DNA of 64,000 bases, taken from positions 52,270 to 116,269 of the forward strand of contig CAWEBX010000004.1 in assembly GCA_963807355.1 (NCBI GenBank), given 5' to 3'. A program made the translations under genes and the position numbers. Of this stretch, positions 37,189 to 46,430 are shown piece after piece (positions within the stretch are counted from its first letter, which is position 1; every line of letters begins with the position of its first letter). The notes under the pieces were generated by a model. That model did not search any database, was not told the DNA's origin, and worked only from the letters and a program-made list of their open reading frames with translations. This DNA is from Nitrobacter sp963807355. GTDB lineage: Bacteria; Pseudomonadota; Alphaproteobacteria; Rhizobiales; Xanthobacteraceae.

Positions 37189-37209
37189 CCCCGCTCCGGC
37201 GGGGTTTTT
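37189..37209. terminator. Second copy of the CCCCGC-TCCG-GCGGGG terminator
   Basis: CCCCGCTCCGGCGGGG followed by TTTTTCTATTTCGG. It is nearly identical to the copy at 36637, and a worn third copy lies at ~37380 (CCGCTCCGGCTGGGCTTCTAT). Repetition of the same terminator suggests segment duplication or insertion units. The rest of 37041-37398 holds no gene. Confidence 0.55.
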
Positions 37210-37398
37210 CTATTTCGGAGGTGGTTACTGACCATCTAGCCAGTCTTGCTCCTCGGCGAGTGCGAGGCAGGCATCCTGCATTCGCTTCAAACGGTTCTTC
37301 GAAGGCAAATCCTTCGCATCATCCGCGAGCTCACCGCAGTTGCGGGCATTTTCTCTGTACTTCTGACTTGGTCAACATGAGCCGCTCCGGCTGGGCTT

Positions 37399-37641
37399 CT
37401 ATCTGGCGCTGCCAATCGCCGAATATCCGGCTTCCGTCAGGACGAGCTTGTCGTCATCCACGGTGACCAAAGCGAGCTCTGCAAGCGATCTCAAATCATC
37501 GCTGGATGGCGCGAGCAGCTTCAAGCGACCCGCTCGAATGTCTCGCAGCACCCAACGAAGTCTTATCGCGATATCAACATCGAGGTCGTGGAGCGAACGT
37601 GCCTCGGCCGCAGATTGGCCTTCGCCTGCATCATCACTCAT
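37399..37641 (-). CDS. Hypothetical protein
   Basis: 80 residues; an acidic N-terminus, a helical middle (LDVDIAIRLRWVLRDIRAGRLKLL) and an end SLAELALVTVDDDKLVLTEAGYSAIG that resembles a small winged-helix tail. Its start overlaps the stop of the upstream membrane protein gene. Confidence 0.5.
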   Translation of the reverse strand: MSDDAGEGQSAAEARSLHDLDVDIAIRLRWVLRDIRAGRLKLLAPSSDDLRSLAELALVTVDDDKLVLTEAGYSAIGSAR

Positions 37642-37822
37642 CGAACCCCCCTGTGCCGTAGCGGTCAGTTCGCTCTGGCACTACCAAAAGCTTAAAAAAT
37701 GCGAACGCGACCAGGCCGATGACGAACCCGAGAAACTGGCGCTCACCAAAGTACTCGCCGATCAGCCCACCAACAAAACCGCAGACAACTAGACCGCCGA
37801 GCCAAATGAAGAACGTTTTCAT
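37634..37822 (-). CDS. Small membrane protein (62 aa)
   Basis: From Met 37822: MKTFFIWLGGLVVCGFVGGLIG, then RQFLGFVIGLVAFAFFKLLVV, two glycine-zipper membrane helices, and a polar tail. It overlaps the next minus-strand gene by eight bases, so they are coupled. Function unknown. Confidence 0.6.
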   Translation of the reverse strand: MKTFFIWLGGLVVCGFVGGLIGEYFGERQFLGFVIGLVAFAFFKLLVVPERTDRYGTGGFDE

Positions 37823-37924
37823 AAATCCAACACCGTTTGCATGGTCGACGTCATCAACGCCGGCGCCCTGCATCCGGCGGCTTCGGCTTCCGGTCATCTT
37901 GCCGACCACTCCGTGTGGGTCATT

Positions 37925-38170
37925 TTAGGGCTCGAAGGAGTGCCTCGCCGCGGAAGTTGGAATCTTTGCCTTCATCGCCGCTAAGCCGGCCACCGTAATG
38001 CGAAACGTAAAGGCCGCAGGGATTTCGATCCAGCCTTTTGCGATCATTCTGTTGATTGTTACCGCTGCGGGTCGGAACTGCCTTGTATGTAGCTCGCCCC
38101 CGCGCTCGTGAAGAATTTGCAAGATGCTCCGCTCTCGATGAGTGGGTATGTGACTAGCTCTGGCCGGCAT
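37925..38170 (-). CDS. Hypothetical protein, possibly winged-helix
   Basis: 81 residues: RERSILQILHERGGELHTRQF, then AAVTINRMIAKGWIEIPAAFTFRITVAGLAAMK, a pattern of a small winged helix (repressor-like). Its first base meets the last base of the gene behind it on the minus strand. Confidence 0.5.
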   Translation of the reverse strand: MPARASHIPTHRERSILQILHERGGELHTRQFRPAAVTINRMIAKGWIEIPAAFTFRITVAGLAAMKAKIPTSAARHSFEP

Positions 38171-38406
38171 TAGCTGCCCCTCGTCTTCAGTCCCGCCTTT
38201 TTCTTCTTCGGCGGAGGGGTGGCGGCGGCCTCACGAGCCAGCCGCTCGGCTTTTAGGCGCTCGCGGTTTTTAGCGAACGCCTCGGCAGCGTCCGCGTGCT
38301 CAATCAATGCCGATTGTGCGTCAGCGCCGCGAAGCACTCTGCGAGCTTCACGCTCCTCCTTCGAAATGGGCTTACGTGGTTCGTAATCCCCGGGCGTCTT
38401 ACTCAT
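38170..38406 (-). CDS. Small charged hypothetical protein
   Basis: 78 residues, highly charged and helical (SKEEREARRVLRGADAQ, AKNRERLKAERLAREAAAT) with a lysine-rich end (PPPKKKKAGLKTRG). Coupled with the following minus-strand gene. Function not recognised. Last gene of island 1 before the right repeat. Confidence 0.5.
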   Translation of the reverse strand: MSKTPGDYEPRKPISKEEREARRVLRGADAQSALIEHADAAEAFAKNRERLKAERLAREAAATPPPKKKKAGLKTRGS

Positions 38407-38715
38407 TTCGTTCCGATCAAATACGGACTAGCTGCCAACTACGGTTCGGAGCGCCAGTGCCAGCAACCCTGAAATCGTAGCTATCAGCAAATCGGGACCT
38501 CCGGCCGGTGTCGCGTGCCGTCCTACCCATTGCCCATAGCCTCCCCGCACCCTTGGTTCGATCGTCACATCGTTTTCCACGGTAACGGACGACAGCGGAT
38601 GGTAACGGGTAGCAACGGATGAACGCCCGCACCCCGGCCCGTACCCCAAAAAAGCGGAACGGAGCATTCGTCTGTCGATGACCGAGGATTTTATGCTGTA
38701 AGTCATTGAAATAAC

Positions 38716-38801
38716 TGGTGGGGGAGGTAGGACTCGAACCTACGAAGCCATAAGGCGGCTGATTTACAGTCAGCTCCCTTTGCCACTCGGGACACTCCCC
38801 C
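38716..38801 (-). tRNA. tRNA-Tyr (GUA), intact copy at the right end of island 1
   Basis: The minus strand gives acceptor GGGGGAG/CTCCCCC, a long variable arm, the anticodon loop CTGTAAA with anticodon GTA, a T-loop TTCGAGT and encoded CCA. Bases 38716-38775 are the right copy of the island's 60-bp repeat, so the element brought a 3' half that restores the gene. Confidence 0.95.
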
Positions 38802-39011
38802 GCAACGCCATCGGATGTCACCTGCTGAAAGTGGCCCCCGACCGACCATGGATGACATTAAAGGCACCTGCCCGGATGCCGAGCGCGCGGTTGCGCGCGT
38901 TTATGAGCGAAGCGCCCCGGCAAAGTCAACCGAGCGCTGGCCAAGAAGATGCACTTCCACGCATCCAATGGTGGAAATGGCCGGCCGTTGCTTAAGACTC
39001 ATGACGCGGGC

Positions 39012-39188
39012 TCACTGCGCATATTCGAAAATTACGAATATCACCGCCAAAACAACGAACATGACCACGCCGATAATCAGACCGAGTTTACCCCTTCTGG
39101 TGCGGTCACTCCCGTGACCTCCACCGATATCGTCAGGTTTGCCATCGAATTCTCGCGAAGAACTGCGCCATTCCCAAAAATCATTCAT
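39012..39188 (-). CDS. Small single-helix membrane protein (58 aa)
   Basis: MNDFWEWRSSSREFDGKPDD, a glycine/arginine stretch, then one helix (KLGLIIGVVMFVVLAVIFVIF) and EYAQ. A strong ribosome site (GGAGG, seven bases upstream) supports it. Tail-anchored topology is likely. Function unknown. Confidence 0.6.
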   Translation of the reverse strand: MNDFWEWRSSSREFDGKPDDIGGGHGSDRTRRGKLGLIIGVVMFVVLAVIFVIFEYAQ

Positions 39189-39905
39189 CGTTTGCCTCCG
39201 TCGTCTCGATCGCCCGTTTCAAGCATGCTCCTTCCTGAAGCCAGTGCGGTGTTGAGGAATTTGGGACCGGAGCGCGATCATTGAAGCTTACCACTAAGGA
39301 TGATGGTGGAATGGCTTATGCACCTCGCTCAGGACTGTGTTCCATCAGCCTAAGAAAAGGAGTTTGGGTCAACATGCAAGTTGACCCTACTTATGCGCGA
39401 AGGAGAGAAACCGCCAGCGAGTTGGTGCAAGGCGGCCGCGCCTGGTCGGCGAGGGCGCCGTGTCTACGAGTTTTTGAGCGGGACCCCGGCGGCATTCCAA
39501 GTCTTGGACGCCAGTTTTGGCGCCGGCTCGATTGGCCGGTTGACCGTTCATGTCTTAAAACTGGATTGGACGGGACGCCTGCGGCTGGCGGAGCCTAGAC
39601 TTCATGAGCCAGAGTTATCTTCTTGGCTCGCACGAGCCGTGATTAGGCGTGTTTCCCGCCAGCAGTCTCTTCTAATTGATTCGGCTCGACTTTTTGCCGC
39701 AGAATCGACGTCGTCGTGCTGCTCATTCAAGCAATTTAACCTCGACCGTCAATCTTAATTCATTCGCCTGTTCGCGTCTAGCTGGACAGGGCATAGCTGC
39801 CCGTCCTAGGTACCGCCACCATGACCAGCGGTTCCGTGCCGGACATTTCAGAGCAGGGGCTTAGTTCCCGCGTTCCCCTCACTCCACCAGCTGCCGGGAG
39901 ATACG
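39189..39905. other. Region without a supported gene
   Basis: A frame at 39381-39758 (MREGEKPPASWCKAAAPG...) is protein-like only in parts and lacks a ribosome site. No domain was recognised. Confidence 0.4.
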
Positions 39906-40559
39906 ATGATCCGACTGCTTATTGCATCGGCGATGATTTGCATTGTTGCCACACCCTCATCGGCCAGACCTTCTTCTAAGAAATGGCAGGTTGCCACCAC
40001 GGGATGCGACGCGATGCGCCCCTGCTATGGCAACTGGAACCCGCTGTATGGCTCGGCGGAGCACGCCGGCTGGCATTCCCATCATGTTGCTGTCCGGCAC
40101 TGGGTCCGTCACAAGTGGCAAAGACGAATTCCCGTCGGGCTTGCGCGGGTCATGGCCGAGGGCGCGGGGAGAGCGGTCGGTTTGATCCGTTCGGCCTCGG
40201 GTGCCAGGGCGCATGTTGCCAACCGCGCCACTGGTGCTTTTCAATGTCTGGTGTCGGCTCTCGACCGGCAGGGTTATCCGATCCGTTTCATGGGAGGCTG
40301 GCGAGCGCACGGAAGTGTGCATGGCTCTCTGCATCCGGCGGGATTGGCGCTCGATATCAACCAGTACGGACGCAACGTCACGCGGCCGCGCATGCCCCGC
40401 AACGAAATCGCGCTGACGAACTCCTGCGGGCTAGTTGCGGGTGCACAATGGGCACATGCCGACAGCGGCCATTTCCAACTTGGCGGCTGGAGCGGAGGAC
40501 GGCATGAGGCACGCCGTCAACATCGACGCCGTGCGCACTATGCCAACGCGCGATGGTGA
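39906..40559 (+). CDS. Secreted M15-like peptidase (VanY/extensin-like fold)
   Basis: 217 residues with a signal peptide (MIRLLIASAMICIVATPSSA). The C-terminal half carries GGWRAHGSVHGSLHPAGLALDIN and AHADSGHFQLGG, matching the zinc ligands H-x6-D and later H of M15 D,D-carboxypeptidases. It may trim peptidoglycan peptides. The ribosome site GGGAG precedes the start. Tail is Arg/His-rich. Confidence 0.7.
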   Translation: MIRLLIASAMICIVATPSSARPSSKKWQVATTGCDAMRPCYGNWNPLYGSAEHAGWHSHHVAVRHWVRHKWQRRIPVGLARVMAEGAGRAVGLIRSASGARAHVANRATGAFQCLVSALDRQGYPIRFMGGWRAHGSVHGSLHPAGLALDINQYGRNVTRPRMPRNEIALTNSCGLVAGAQWAHADSGHFQLGGWSGGRHEARRQHRRRAHYANARW

Positions 40560-40962
40560 TGTCGGTTCAACGATTGACGCTCGTGGCGTACGGCCATGCT
40601 GGCGGCGCGATCGGTCAGCGTGAACATCATATGCTGAGAGGGCCAGCTGCGCTGATATGGCTGACCGCATCCGTCTGGTGCAGCGAAAAGGCGCGGCGAG
40701 CTGTCCCGCCGCGCCCCGATGTTATTCTCGCTGGCCCGGTCGCTGAGCCGCCCGCCATGAGGCGAGAGCCTAATGGGCGATCCCAGCGAGGTGACAGCGC
40801 TCTGAACAAGCCACTGGATCACCTCCTTTCGTTTGTTGTTGGAAACTAGATCATAGGCACGAACTCGCGGCATGTTAAGACCTTTGCTCGTCCATTCGGG
40901 GATACTCGTTGCGCTGAGGATGGTTGAGGGTCCCGGCGCGACGTGATAGGTGATCGGCGGGC
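40560..40962. other. Intergenic region upstream of tRNA-Gly
   Basis: Nothing gene-like. Long frames on the minus strand are read-through from the integrase remnant across the tRNA. Confidence 0.45.
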
Positions 40963-41036
40963 GCGGGTGTAGCTCAATGGTAGAGCAGCAGCCTTCCAAG
41001 CTGAATACGAGGGTTCGATTCCCTTCACCCGCTCCA
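40963..41036 (+). tRNA. tRNA-Gly (UCC)
   Basis: Acceptor GCGGGTG/CACCCGC, D-arm GCTC/GAGC, anticodon loop CTTCCAA with anticodon TCC, T-arm GAGGG-TTCGATT-CCCTT, discriminator T and encoded CCA. Integrase remnants start directly at its 3' end, so it is the attachment site of the second island. Confidence 0.94.
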
Positions 41037-42354
41037 ATGATTTCAAGGACTTGTCGCATGGTCAGTCGCTCCGTTCTGACAAGAGGGCTGCTGCTCATTA
41101 GGACAAATCGTCGTCTTTTGTTCGCATCGCTACGTCGCTTCGACGCGCGGCGTTTCTTGATCGCATTCTCGATCTGCCGCGTCGTCCGCTTGACGTACTT
41201 CGGCAGCACCTTCACCGTGGTGTGCCGGCCCGACGCCAGCATCTCGCGGTCGGTCAGTTCGGCGTCGCCGCCCTCGGTGAAGCCGCCGTGACGGAATGAG
41301 GTGAACGACAGCTCGTCGCGCAAGCCTGCGGCACGAATCACTTCCTTCACCTTCCGGCTCAGATGGGTGAAGTCCGGTTCGTCCGGCTTCGGCCATGTCG
41401 GCCACGGACCGCGTTCGCCCCAGTCCCGGCACAGCATCAGGCCGCCGATGCGGTCGCGCTTGATCGCGTCCAGTTCGGCCATCAGTTCCGGATAGAGCAG
41501 GGCGCCTGCATCGTCGACCAGCGGAATCCAGCTTTCCTTCTTGGTCTTCTCGTCCACCACGCGGACCATGTTCGGGACGATCTTTCGGTCGATAGTGCGA
41601 GACGTCGAAGGTCGCGAAGATGTCGGTCTCGCGTTGCAGCCATTCCCAGCCGATCAGGGCGCCGGTGGCGAGCGACGGCAGGCCCATCTCGACCGCCTTG
41701 GCGCGGAAGGTCTGCAGCTCCTCAAACGTCGCGGTCGGCGTCTCGCGGTCGGACGAACGCAGGCCCATCTGCGCGAACGGATTGACCAGCGGCAACTTGC
41801 CGGGATTACGACGGCGCGACGACGTTCCAGGCGCGGCGGCAGGACTTCATCGCGTGATTGACCGAGGTGCGGCGTTCGCCGATCACGTTGCCGTCGTCGT
41901 CCTTGAGCGACCAGCAGGGCTTCATAGAGCGCGTCGGTGACGCGGTGGTGATCAGCGACGCGGGCGAGTCCAAGGCGGCGACTGTCCTTCAGGACGTAGT
42001 GGCCAACCAGCTTGAAGCCAGCTTCGTGGTTGCGCTTCTGCTTCCGCTCAGCTTGGTATAGCGCCGGTCGGAGCGATACTCGGCAAACAGCCAGTCGAAC
42101 GTGCCAGCCGCGGCGACAGGCGACGTGGCGTTGTCCGAAGCGCCGCCAGTGCGCCAGCTGTCGAACGCCGGAAGTAAAATATCTTCGGCGCGACGAACGG
42201 CGATATTGTAGTCGGTGCCCAGCGCTTCGCTTCCGACGGGACAATTCCTTTTGCGCGCCCAGCTCGGCACGTTGAAGAAATATCCCCAACCATCGTTCAA
42301 CGGGTGCCGCTGCGTATAGCGGGGCAGAGGCAGGGCAGAGCGTGGTCGCTTCAT
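41037..42354 (-). pseudogene. Tyrosine integrase of the tRNA-Gly island, frameshifted
   Basis: Met 42354 starts MKRPRSALPLPRYTQRHPLN, with FDWLFAEYRSDRRYTKL. After frame changes come FQTFRAK-type segments (EELQTFRAKAVEMGLPSLAT, ALIGWEWLQRETDIF), then VRVVDEKTKKESWIPLVDD, FTSFRHGGFTEGGDAELTDREMLASGRHT and LPKYVKRT, the catalytic R/H-R/Tyr region. At least two indels split it. Its last codons (AGEGNRTLVFSLEG) are antisense to tRNA-Gly, showing how tightly the gene abuts the tRNA. Confidence 0.8.
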
Positions 42355-42540
42355 ATCAACTTCCTCAAATCGTCTGCGGTTTCGATGTTGTCATCGTCGG
42401 CATCGTTGCCGTCCTTGATCTTTACCGTGATGCGGCTAGGTTCAAGCACGATAGCCGCCGCCTTGTGCCCCGCAGCTTCAACACCGCAGGATTGCCCGCT
42501 TCACATCCGTTTCGGTAAAGTTGCAAGGTGCGCGAGCCAT
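42351..42540 (-). pseudogene. Small protein between RHH and integrase, one-base frameshift
   Basis: MARAPCNFTETDVKRAIL, then in the next frame EAAGHKAAAIVLEPSRITVKI and NIETADDLRKLI, with TGA overlapping the integrase ATG. 190 bases equal 63 codons plus one. Small proteins of this type commonly precede integrases in rhizobial islands; an accessory or excision role is possible. Confidence 0.6.
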
Positions 42541-42541
42541 C

Positions 42542-42739
42542 TCATGCAGCCTCCGCACTTGATTTTTGTCTCACCGCCTTTGTCGGCTTCGGTTTAAGAA
42601 CAGAAGGCTGCTCGACCTCTCGTTCGATTAACCTGCGCATCGCCACCGTCAGGTGAATGTCCGCCAGGGCTGCCATTACCTTCAGTTTGCGATGCGTCTC
42701 GGGAGTGACCTCGACTGTAAAGCGCCGATTCTTTTCCAT
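42542..42739 (-). CDS. Ribbon-helix-helix regulator
   Basis: 65 residues from Met 42739, with AAAGGAGGGG before it. MEKNRRFTVEVTPETHRKLKVMAALADIHLTVAMRRLIERE is a classic Arc/CopG ribbon-helix-helix. Its stop is one base from the next gene, so RHH - small protein - integrase is one operon. Confidence 0.8.
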   Translation of the reverse strand: MEKNRRFTVEVTPETHRKLKVMAALADIHLTVAMRRLIEREVEQPSVLKPKPTKAVRQKSSAEAA

Positions 42740-43239
42740 ACAGAAACCCCTCCTTTCCTCACGCGCGCACACAAAATTCACTAACCACATTTGTCCGCTT
42801 CGATGAGGCCGCAGTCAAGCCTCTCGGCACAGGCAACTGCCTATTAAGCCGTTGATTTTGGACAACTTTTTTGGCCTGCCCTTAACGGTGAGCACTGATT
42901 AGTTTGAGAAATTTCCGGCTCGTCGCGAGCTTTTTTTACTTTTTGTGGCCTCTAAAAATTTTTTTGTTCAGGATTTTCTCGCGGACCGATACGGTGGCGT
43001 TTTTGACCTGGCGAGGTGATTTTGCCCTGCGTAAACGAGATTTGCGAATTAGGTTCGCAGCGAGGCGCCATGCTAGTACGTGCGGCACCGTCACCTGAAC
43101 GAACCCATCACCCTGGTGAAAGCCGGATGGCTCCGGTTCTTGACCTTGATTCACCTAACGGATCTGCCGCCACGGTAAACACTCTCCCGGTGTTTCGAGA
43201 CGAGGCCTTCCAACCTCAACAGGCAGGCGTGCTGAAATA
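42740..43239. other. AT-richer spacer, no gene
   Basis: Contains T-rich runs at ~42928-42965 and no supported frame. Probably the promoter region of the RHH-int operon. Confidence 0.4.
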
Positions 43240-43665
43240 GATTAGGGCCGATCTACGCCCTGCTCGAAGGAAGCCGGATTGATACCGTCGACGCGTCGAG
43301 CCAATAGTCGGGCCAGCTTGGCTTTGCGCAGGTGCAGCGGCAACCCTCGGAGATCATCACCGGCTAACGCCAGGCAGTCGAAGGCATAGAGTTCGATTTC
43401 AGCGTCATGCTTGCGCGAGTGCAGTCCGTTGAAGTCGCTGTGGCCCTTGGCGTCTAACAGAACCGCCGCGCCATCGATGACGAACGAGCTACTTCGATTG
43501 CGCAGCGCCGCCGCGATTTATTCGCGGATAGCGGGCGGTCCAGTCATGACCGTTGCGGGTGAACAGCCGCACGCGCTTGTCGTCGCGTTGAACGATCAGG
43601 CGATAACCATCGTGTTTGATTTCGTGGATCCTGCACCCGCCTGAACGATGGTCCGTGAAGCGTGA
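43240..43665 (-). pseudogene. ATP-dependent DNA ligase (LigD-type) fragment
   Basis: RIHEIKHDGYRLIVQRDDKRVRLFTRNGHDW contains motif I ExKxDGxR with the adenylated Lys. One base off, the next frame continues ALRNRSSSFVIDG, SDFNGLHSRKHDAEIELYAFD and GDDLRGLPLHLRKAKLARLL. Both ends of the gene are missing. Intact relatives act in non-homologous end joining. Confidence 0.75.
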
Positions 43666-43822
43666 CCACAAGGAAAAGGTAGGAACTTCCTTTAGCCGTG
43701 CAGACGCTATCCGCCATGCGGAAAAGTTCATTGATCCTGATCAAGGACAGAACGCAGCCGAAAGAGTAAGGCCGCGTGTCGGTAGATATTGACATTTCAA
43801 TCTTTGATCGAGGGAGGTGACG

Positions 43823-44098
43823 ATGGAACAGATACTCATGAACCTTGTGGCCGGGGCTATGGGCGGAAACGCAGTTGGCAAGGCTTCGCCGAACTTTGAT
43901 CTCGGCACGCTCGGCAATACGATCTCGGGGCTCGTTGGCGGTGGAGTGCTCGGGCAGGTCGTTACGTTGCTGCTTCCGAGCCTGGTATCCGGAAAGCTCG
44001 ACGTCAGCACCATTGTCACCCAGCTCATCGGTGGTGGCGCCGGGGGCGCGCTCCTGACCGCAATCGCTGGGGCTATCAAGAACAAGGCCGCTGCTTGA
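43823..44098 (+). CDS. Small glycine-rich hypothetical protein
   Basis: 91 residues with a strong ribosome site (GGGAGGTGACG). MEQILMNLVAGAMGGNAVGK, then TISGLVGGGVLGQVVTLLLPSLV and LIGGGAGGALLTAIAGAIKNK. Two hydrophobic glycine-zipper segments suggest membrane insertion or assembly. No known function. One of the few intact genes in this part. Confidence 0.65.
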   Translation: MEQILMNLVAGAMGGNAVGKASPNFDLGTLGNTISGLVGGGVLGQVVTLLLPSLVSGKLDVSTIVTQLIGGGAGGALLTAIAGAIKNKAAA

Positions 44099-44189
44099 CC
44101 TGATCGTCATTAGGTCTCGTGGCGCCTGTCGCATCGTGCCGGGGCGGGCAGGGAGCCCGGGTCTTTTTCTGAGGGCTGTCCTCCGCCTG

Positions 44190-44843
44190 ATGTCAAAAAT
44201 TCTTCGTCCCGATCAAGCCGGCCAGCTCTATGGCCTGATCCATATCAGGCGGGCAGCCGCCCCCGCGCGCAGTCTGGCGGCTTCCATGCCAACACCGGGG
44301 CGGTCCTATATCCAACGCTCGCCCGAACAACGTTCGCCGGATCGCCGAGCTTCGCTCCTACGCCGCCGCCAACATGCGGCAACCGGGCCGTTACCTCCGA
44401 ACCTCGCGGCAAACTTCACTATGGGCGAGCTGGCGGCCTTGAAGATCGTCTCGGATGAATTCCTGGCGCGCGGCGCCTGCGATATCAGCCGCAACGAAAT
44501 AGGGGCGCGGGCAGGGGTGTCTCAGTCCGTCGTCAAGCGGGCGCTCAGGCTCGCGGCGCGGCTTACAATGATCTCGGTACTGCATCGGCCGCGATCGGGG
44601 CGGAAGCATCTCACCAATATCATCCGCATCATCCGCGCCGAATGGCTCGCCTGGCTCGATAGGGGCAACCGCAAAGCCATGCGATCAAGGCTTGTGAACG
44701 CGCCAAGCCAGACTTCAAACGGTTTAGAGGGGTCGAATTGGACCCGCCACGGGCACAAGGTTTCAAAAAAGCCGACGGCGACTGTGTTGATAGGATCGAG
44801 GATAAGGGGAATTGGACGGCGCCTAGTCGGCGCCGGGCTCTAA
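44190..44843 (+). CDS. Winged-helix protein, paralogue of the 58375 gene
   Basis: 217 residues from Met 44190. The core YIQRSPEQRSPDRRASLLRRR, TGPLPPNLAANFTMGELAALKIV and GARAGVSQSVVKRALRLAARL, then RSGRKHLTNIIRIIRAEWLAWL, matches the 58375 gene block for block. This looks like a helix-turn-helix replication or regulatory protein of rhizobial elements. The C-terminal ~45 residues differ and may be frameshifted. Confidence 0.6.
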   Translation: MSKILRPDQAGQLYGLIHIRRAAAPARSLAASMPTPGRSYIQRSPEQRSPDRRASLLRRRQHAATGPLPPNLAANFTMGELAALKIVSDEFLARGACDISRNEIGARAGVSQSVVKRALRLAARLTMISVLHRPRSGRKHLTNIIRIIRAEWLAWLDRGNRKAMRSRLVNAPSQTSNGLEGSNWTRHGHKVSKKPTATVLIGSRIRGIGRRLVGAGL

Positions 44844-45199
44844 TTTCGAGGAAGACGGCGCTTACGCGCCGGGTCTGGCAATGAAGAAGGGCGGATATTC
44901 CGGGTCCAATCGCGGATCTATTCGCTGCGGGCATGGCTGTCGGACCCTTGTTACGGCCGCAGGGCAGCTCGCTGATCGGCTTTCCGTTGGCGCGGCCCCC
45001 CACCCCCCCCCCCCCCCCGGGAAGCGCGAAACCCCCAAAATGCACAGGCGAGGCAATACGGTGCCCCAGCGGCGCGGTTCATTGGCAGGCCGTCGATCTT
45101 GCGGCTGCCCCGTGGCGCGGCGTCAGGTCCGATAGAAGGTGGGGACGCCTCGGCGAGGCCGGCGTTGTGCCTGCCGCACCTATTTTGTTTTGGCCGCCT
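44844..45199. other. GC-rich region with a 16-base poly-C tract
   Basis: C16 at 45003-45018 follows CCCCCCA. Frames here are dominated by Pro/Gly and are not supported as genes on either strand. Confidence 0.45.
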
Positions 45200-45473
45200 A
45201 GATCACCAAGCGAGTTATTGAGCCGCTTGCGGCGACGGGAAACGAGATCGAAATCCATACGCTGCGGCGATCGCAACCGGGATGCCGCCAGCAGCACCCA
45301 CCTCCGGCCCAGGAGCGCCGTGGACCTTGGCGTGTTGAAACTCCTGAGCAGCAGGCCCCTGACTGAAAATACCCCGGATTTCCGTTACTGGAATAATATG
45401 CCGTTGCTGCTGAAATCAGCGCGGCAAGAGCGGCGAGAGCGGAAAGAATAGCCTTGGTGTATACGCCGAACAT
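45200..45473 (-). pseudogene. Small membrane protein with a possible C-terminal sorting-like tail, frameshifted
   Basis: Met 45473 has a strong ribosome site (GGAGGG). MFGVYTKAILSALAALAALISAATAYY is a signal or membrane segment. Further on, another frame gives HGAPGPEVGAAGGIPVAIAAAYGF and then, shifted, RRRKR, resembling the GxP...hydrophobic...RRR end of sorted or small membrane proteins in Bradyrhizobiaceae. The assignment of the tail is tentative. Confidence 0.4.
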
Positions 45474-45586
45474 TATGCCCTCCGATTTAAGTTTGATTTA
45501 AATTAGGGGGGTATTATGGGAAAAACCCTTCTCCTATCTCCACCCACCTCTGCGCGCGAAAAATTTAACTGAGTACAACCAAAGCC

Positions 45587-46430
45587 TCAGTCGCCCATCA
45601 TGAAGCGACTGCGGACGATGACCCGGCCCCGGCCGCGTGGTGCCGGCGGCGGCATGTCGGGCGGGAACGTCACGGGCGGCGGCCCGCCTGGCGGCGGTAT
45701 CCAGCCGCGAATTATCAGGCGCCGGGGCGACGGCGGGCGCAGGGCGTAGATCGAGGCGGACGCGGGTCGCATGACGTGCCGCCAGCACATAGACCGCGGT
45801 ATCGAGCGCTTCGTTGCGCTTGCCCGCGGGCAATACCCATACCCGATAGGGGCGGCCTTCCTTGTGACGGGTCTGGACGGTCTCGGCTGTCAGTTCGCGA
45901 AATAGGTTTCATCGAAGGCGCCGCCGATCGGGAAATGGATATAGCCCGGCCCCGGCCTGCCGATCCGCAGACGGCTGTAAACGGCGTCCTTTGCGGTATC
46001 GACGCCAACCATGAAAATCTTCGCGTCAGTCTTGGTGCGGCTTGATCGCGCCGGCCAGATCGGACGCGGCCCGGCAATACCCTTGATCGGCAGCACGCCC
46101 CGGCGAATACGGGTCCGGCAATAGGTCAGCACTTGGTGTTGGTGATGGCCGCCGCTGTCGACACAGGTCATGCGGACACGCAATTCGCGGCCCGTGTCGG
46201 TGCGGTAGGGTTCGCTAAGCACGTTGTCGAGCATGTCCCAGACGCCGCGTGGCGCCGGATCGCCCGGCAGGACTTCAAAACGCACGGCCCACATTTCCTC
46301 GAACGCGCCGAAACCTAGGATTTGCACTTCGAGCCGATCGCCCTGCACGTCGACGCCGGCTGTCAGCATTCGCACCGCGTCGGGAATGCTCTTGGGGCCT
46401 GCGTTGGATTCCAGAGAACGCATGGGTGAG
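45587..46430 (-). pseudogene. Phage terminase large subunit (GpA-type), nuclease-part remnant
   Basis: IPDAVRMLTAGVDVQGDRLEV starts the GpA nuclease domain, followed by FEVLPGDPAPRGVWDMLD, RMTCVDSGGHHQHQVLTYCRTR and PGPGYIHFPIGGAFDETYFA. A frame change leads to GRPYRVWVLPAGKRNEALDTAVYVLAA and a proline-rich end. The ATPase half is absent. Terminases package phage DNA, so a prophage contributed to this island. Confidence 0.75.

Larger units (their letters stand above)
17880..38715. mobile_element. Genomic island 1, integrated in tRNA-Tyr
   Basis: The segment is bounded by the 60-bp tRNA-Tyr direct repeats, has a tyrosine integrase starting 162 bp inside the left repeat, and interrupts the rlmB - tRNA-Tyr linkage. 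The first 6.5 kb holds integrative-element genes (int, AlpA-like HTH, coiled-coil proteins). The rest holds transport cargo and decayed genes. About 20.8 kb. Confidence 0.85.

Noticed and set aside
40538..41569. A long minus-strand frame running from the integrase end through tRNA-Gly to 40538
   Set aside because: The part beyond 41037 is antisense to a tRNA and intergenic DNA. It is read-through caused by decay of the integrase stop, not a protein.
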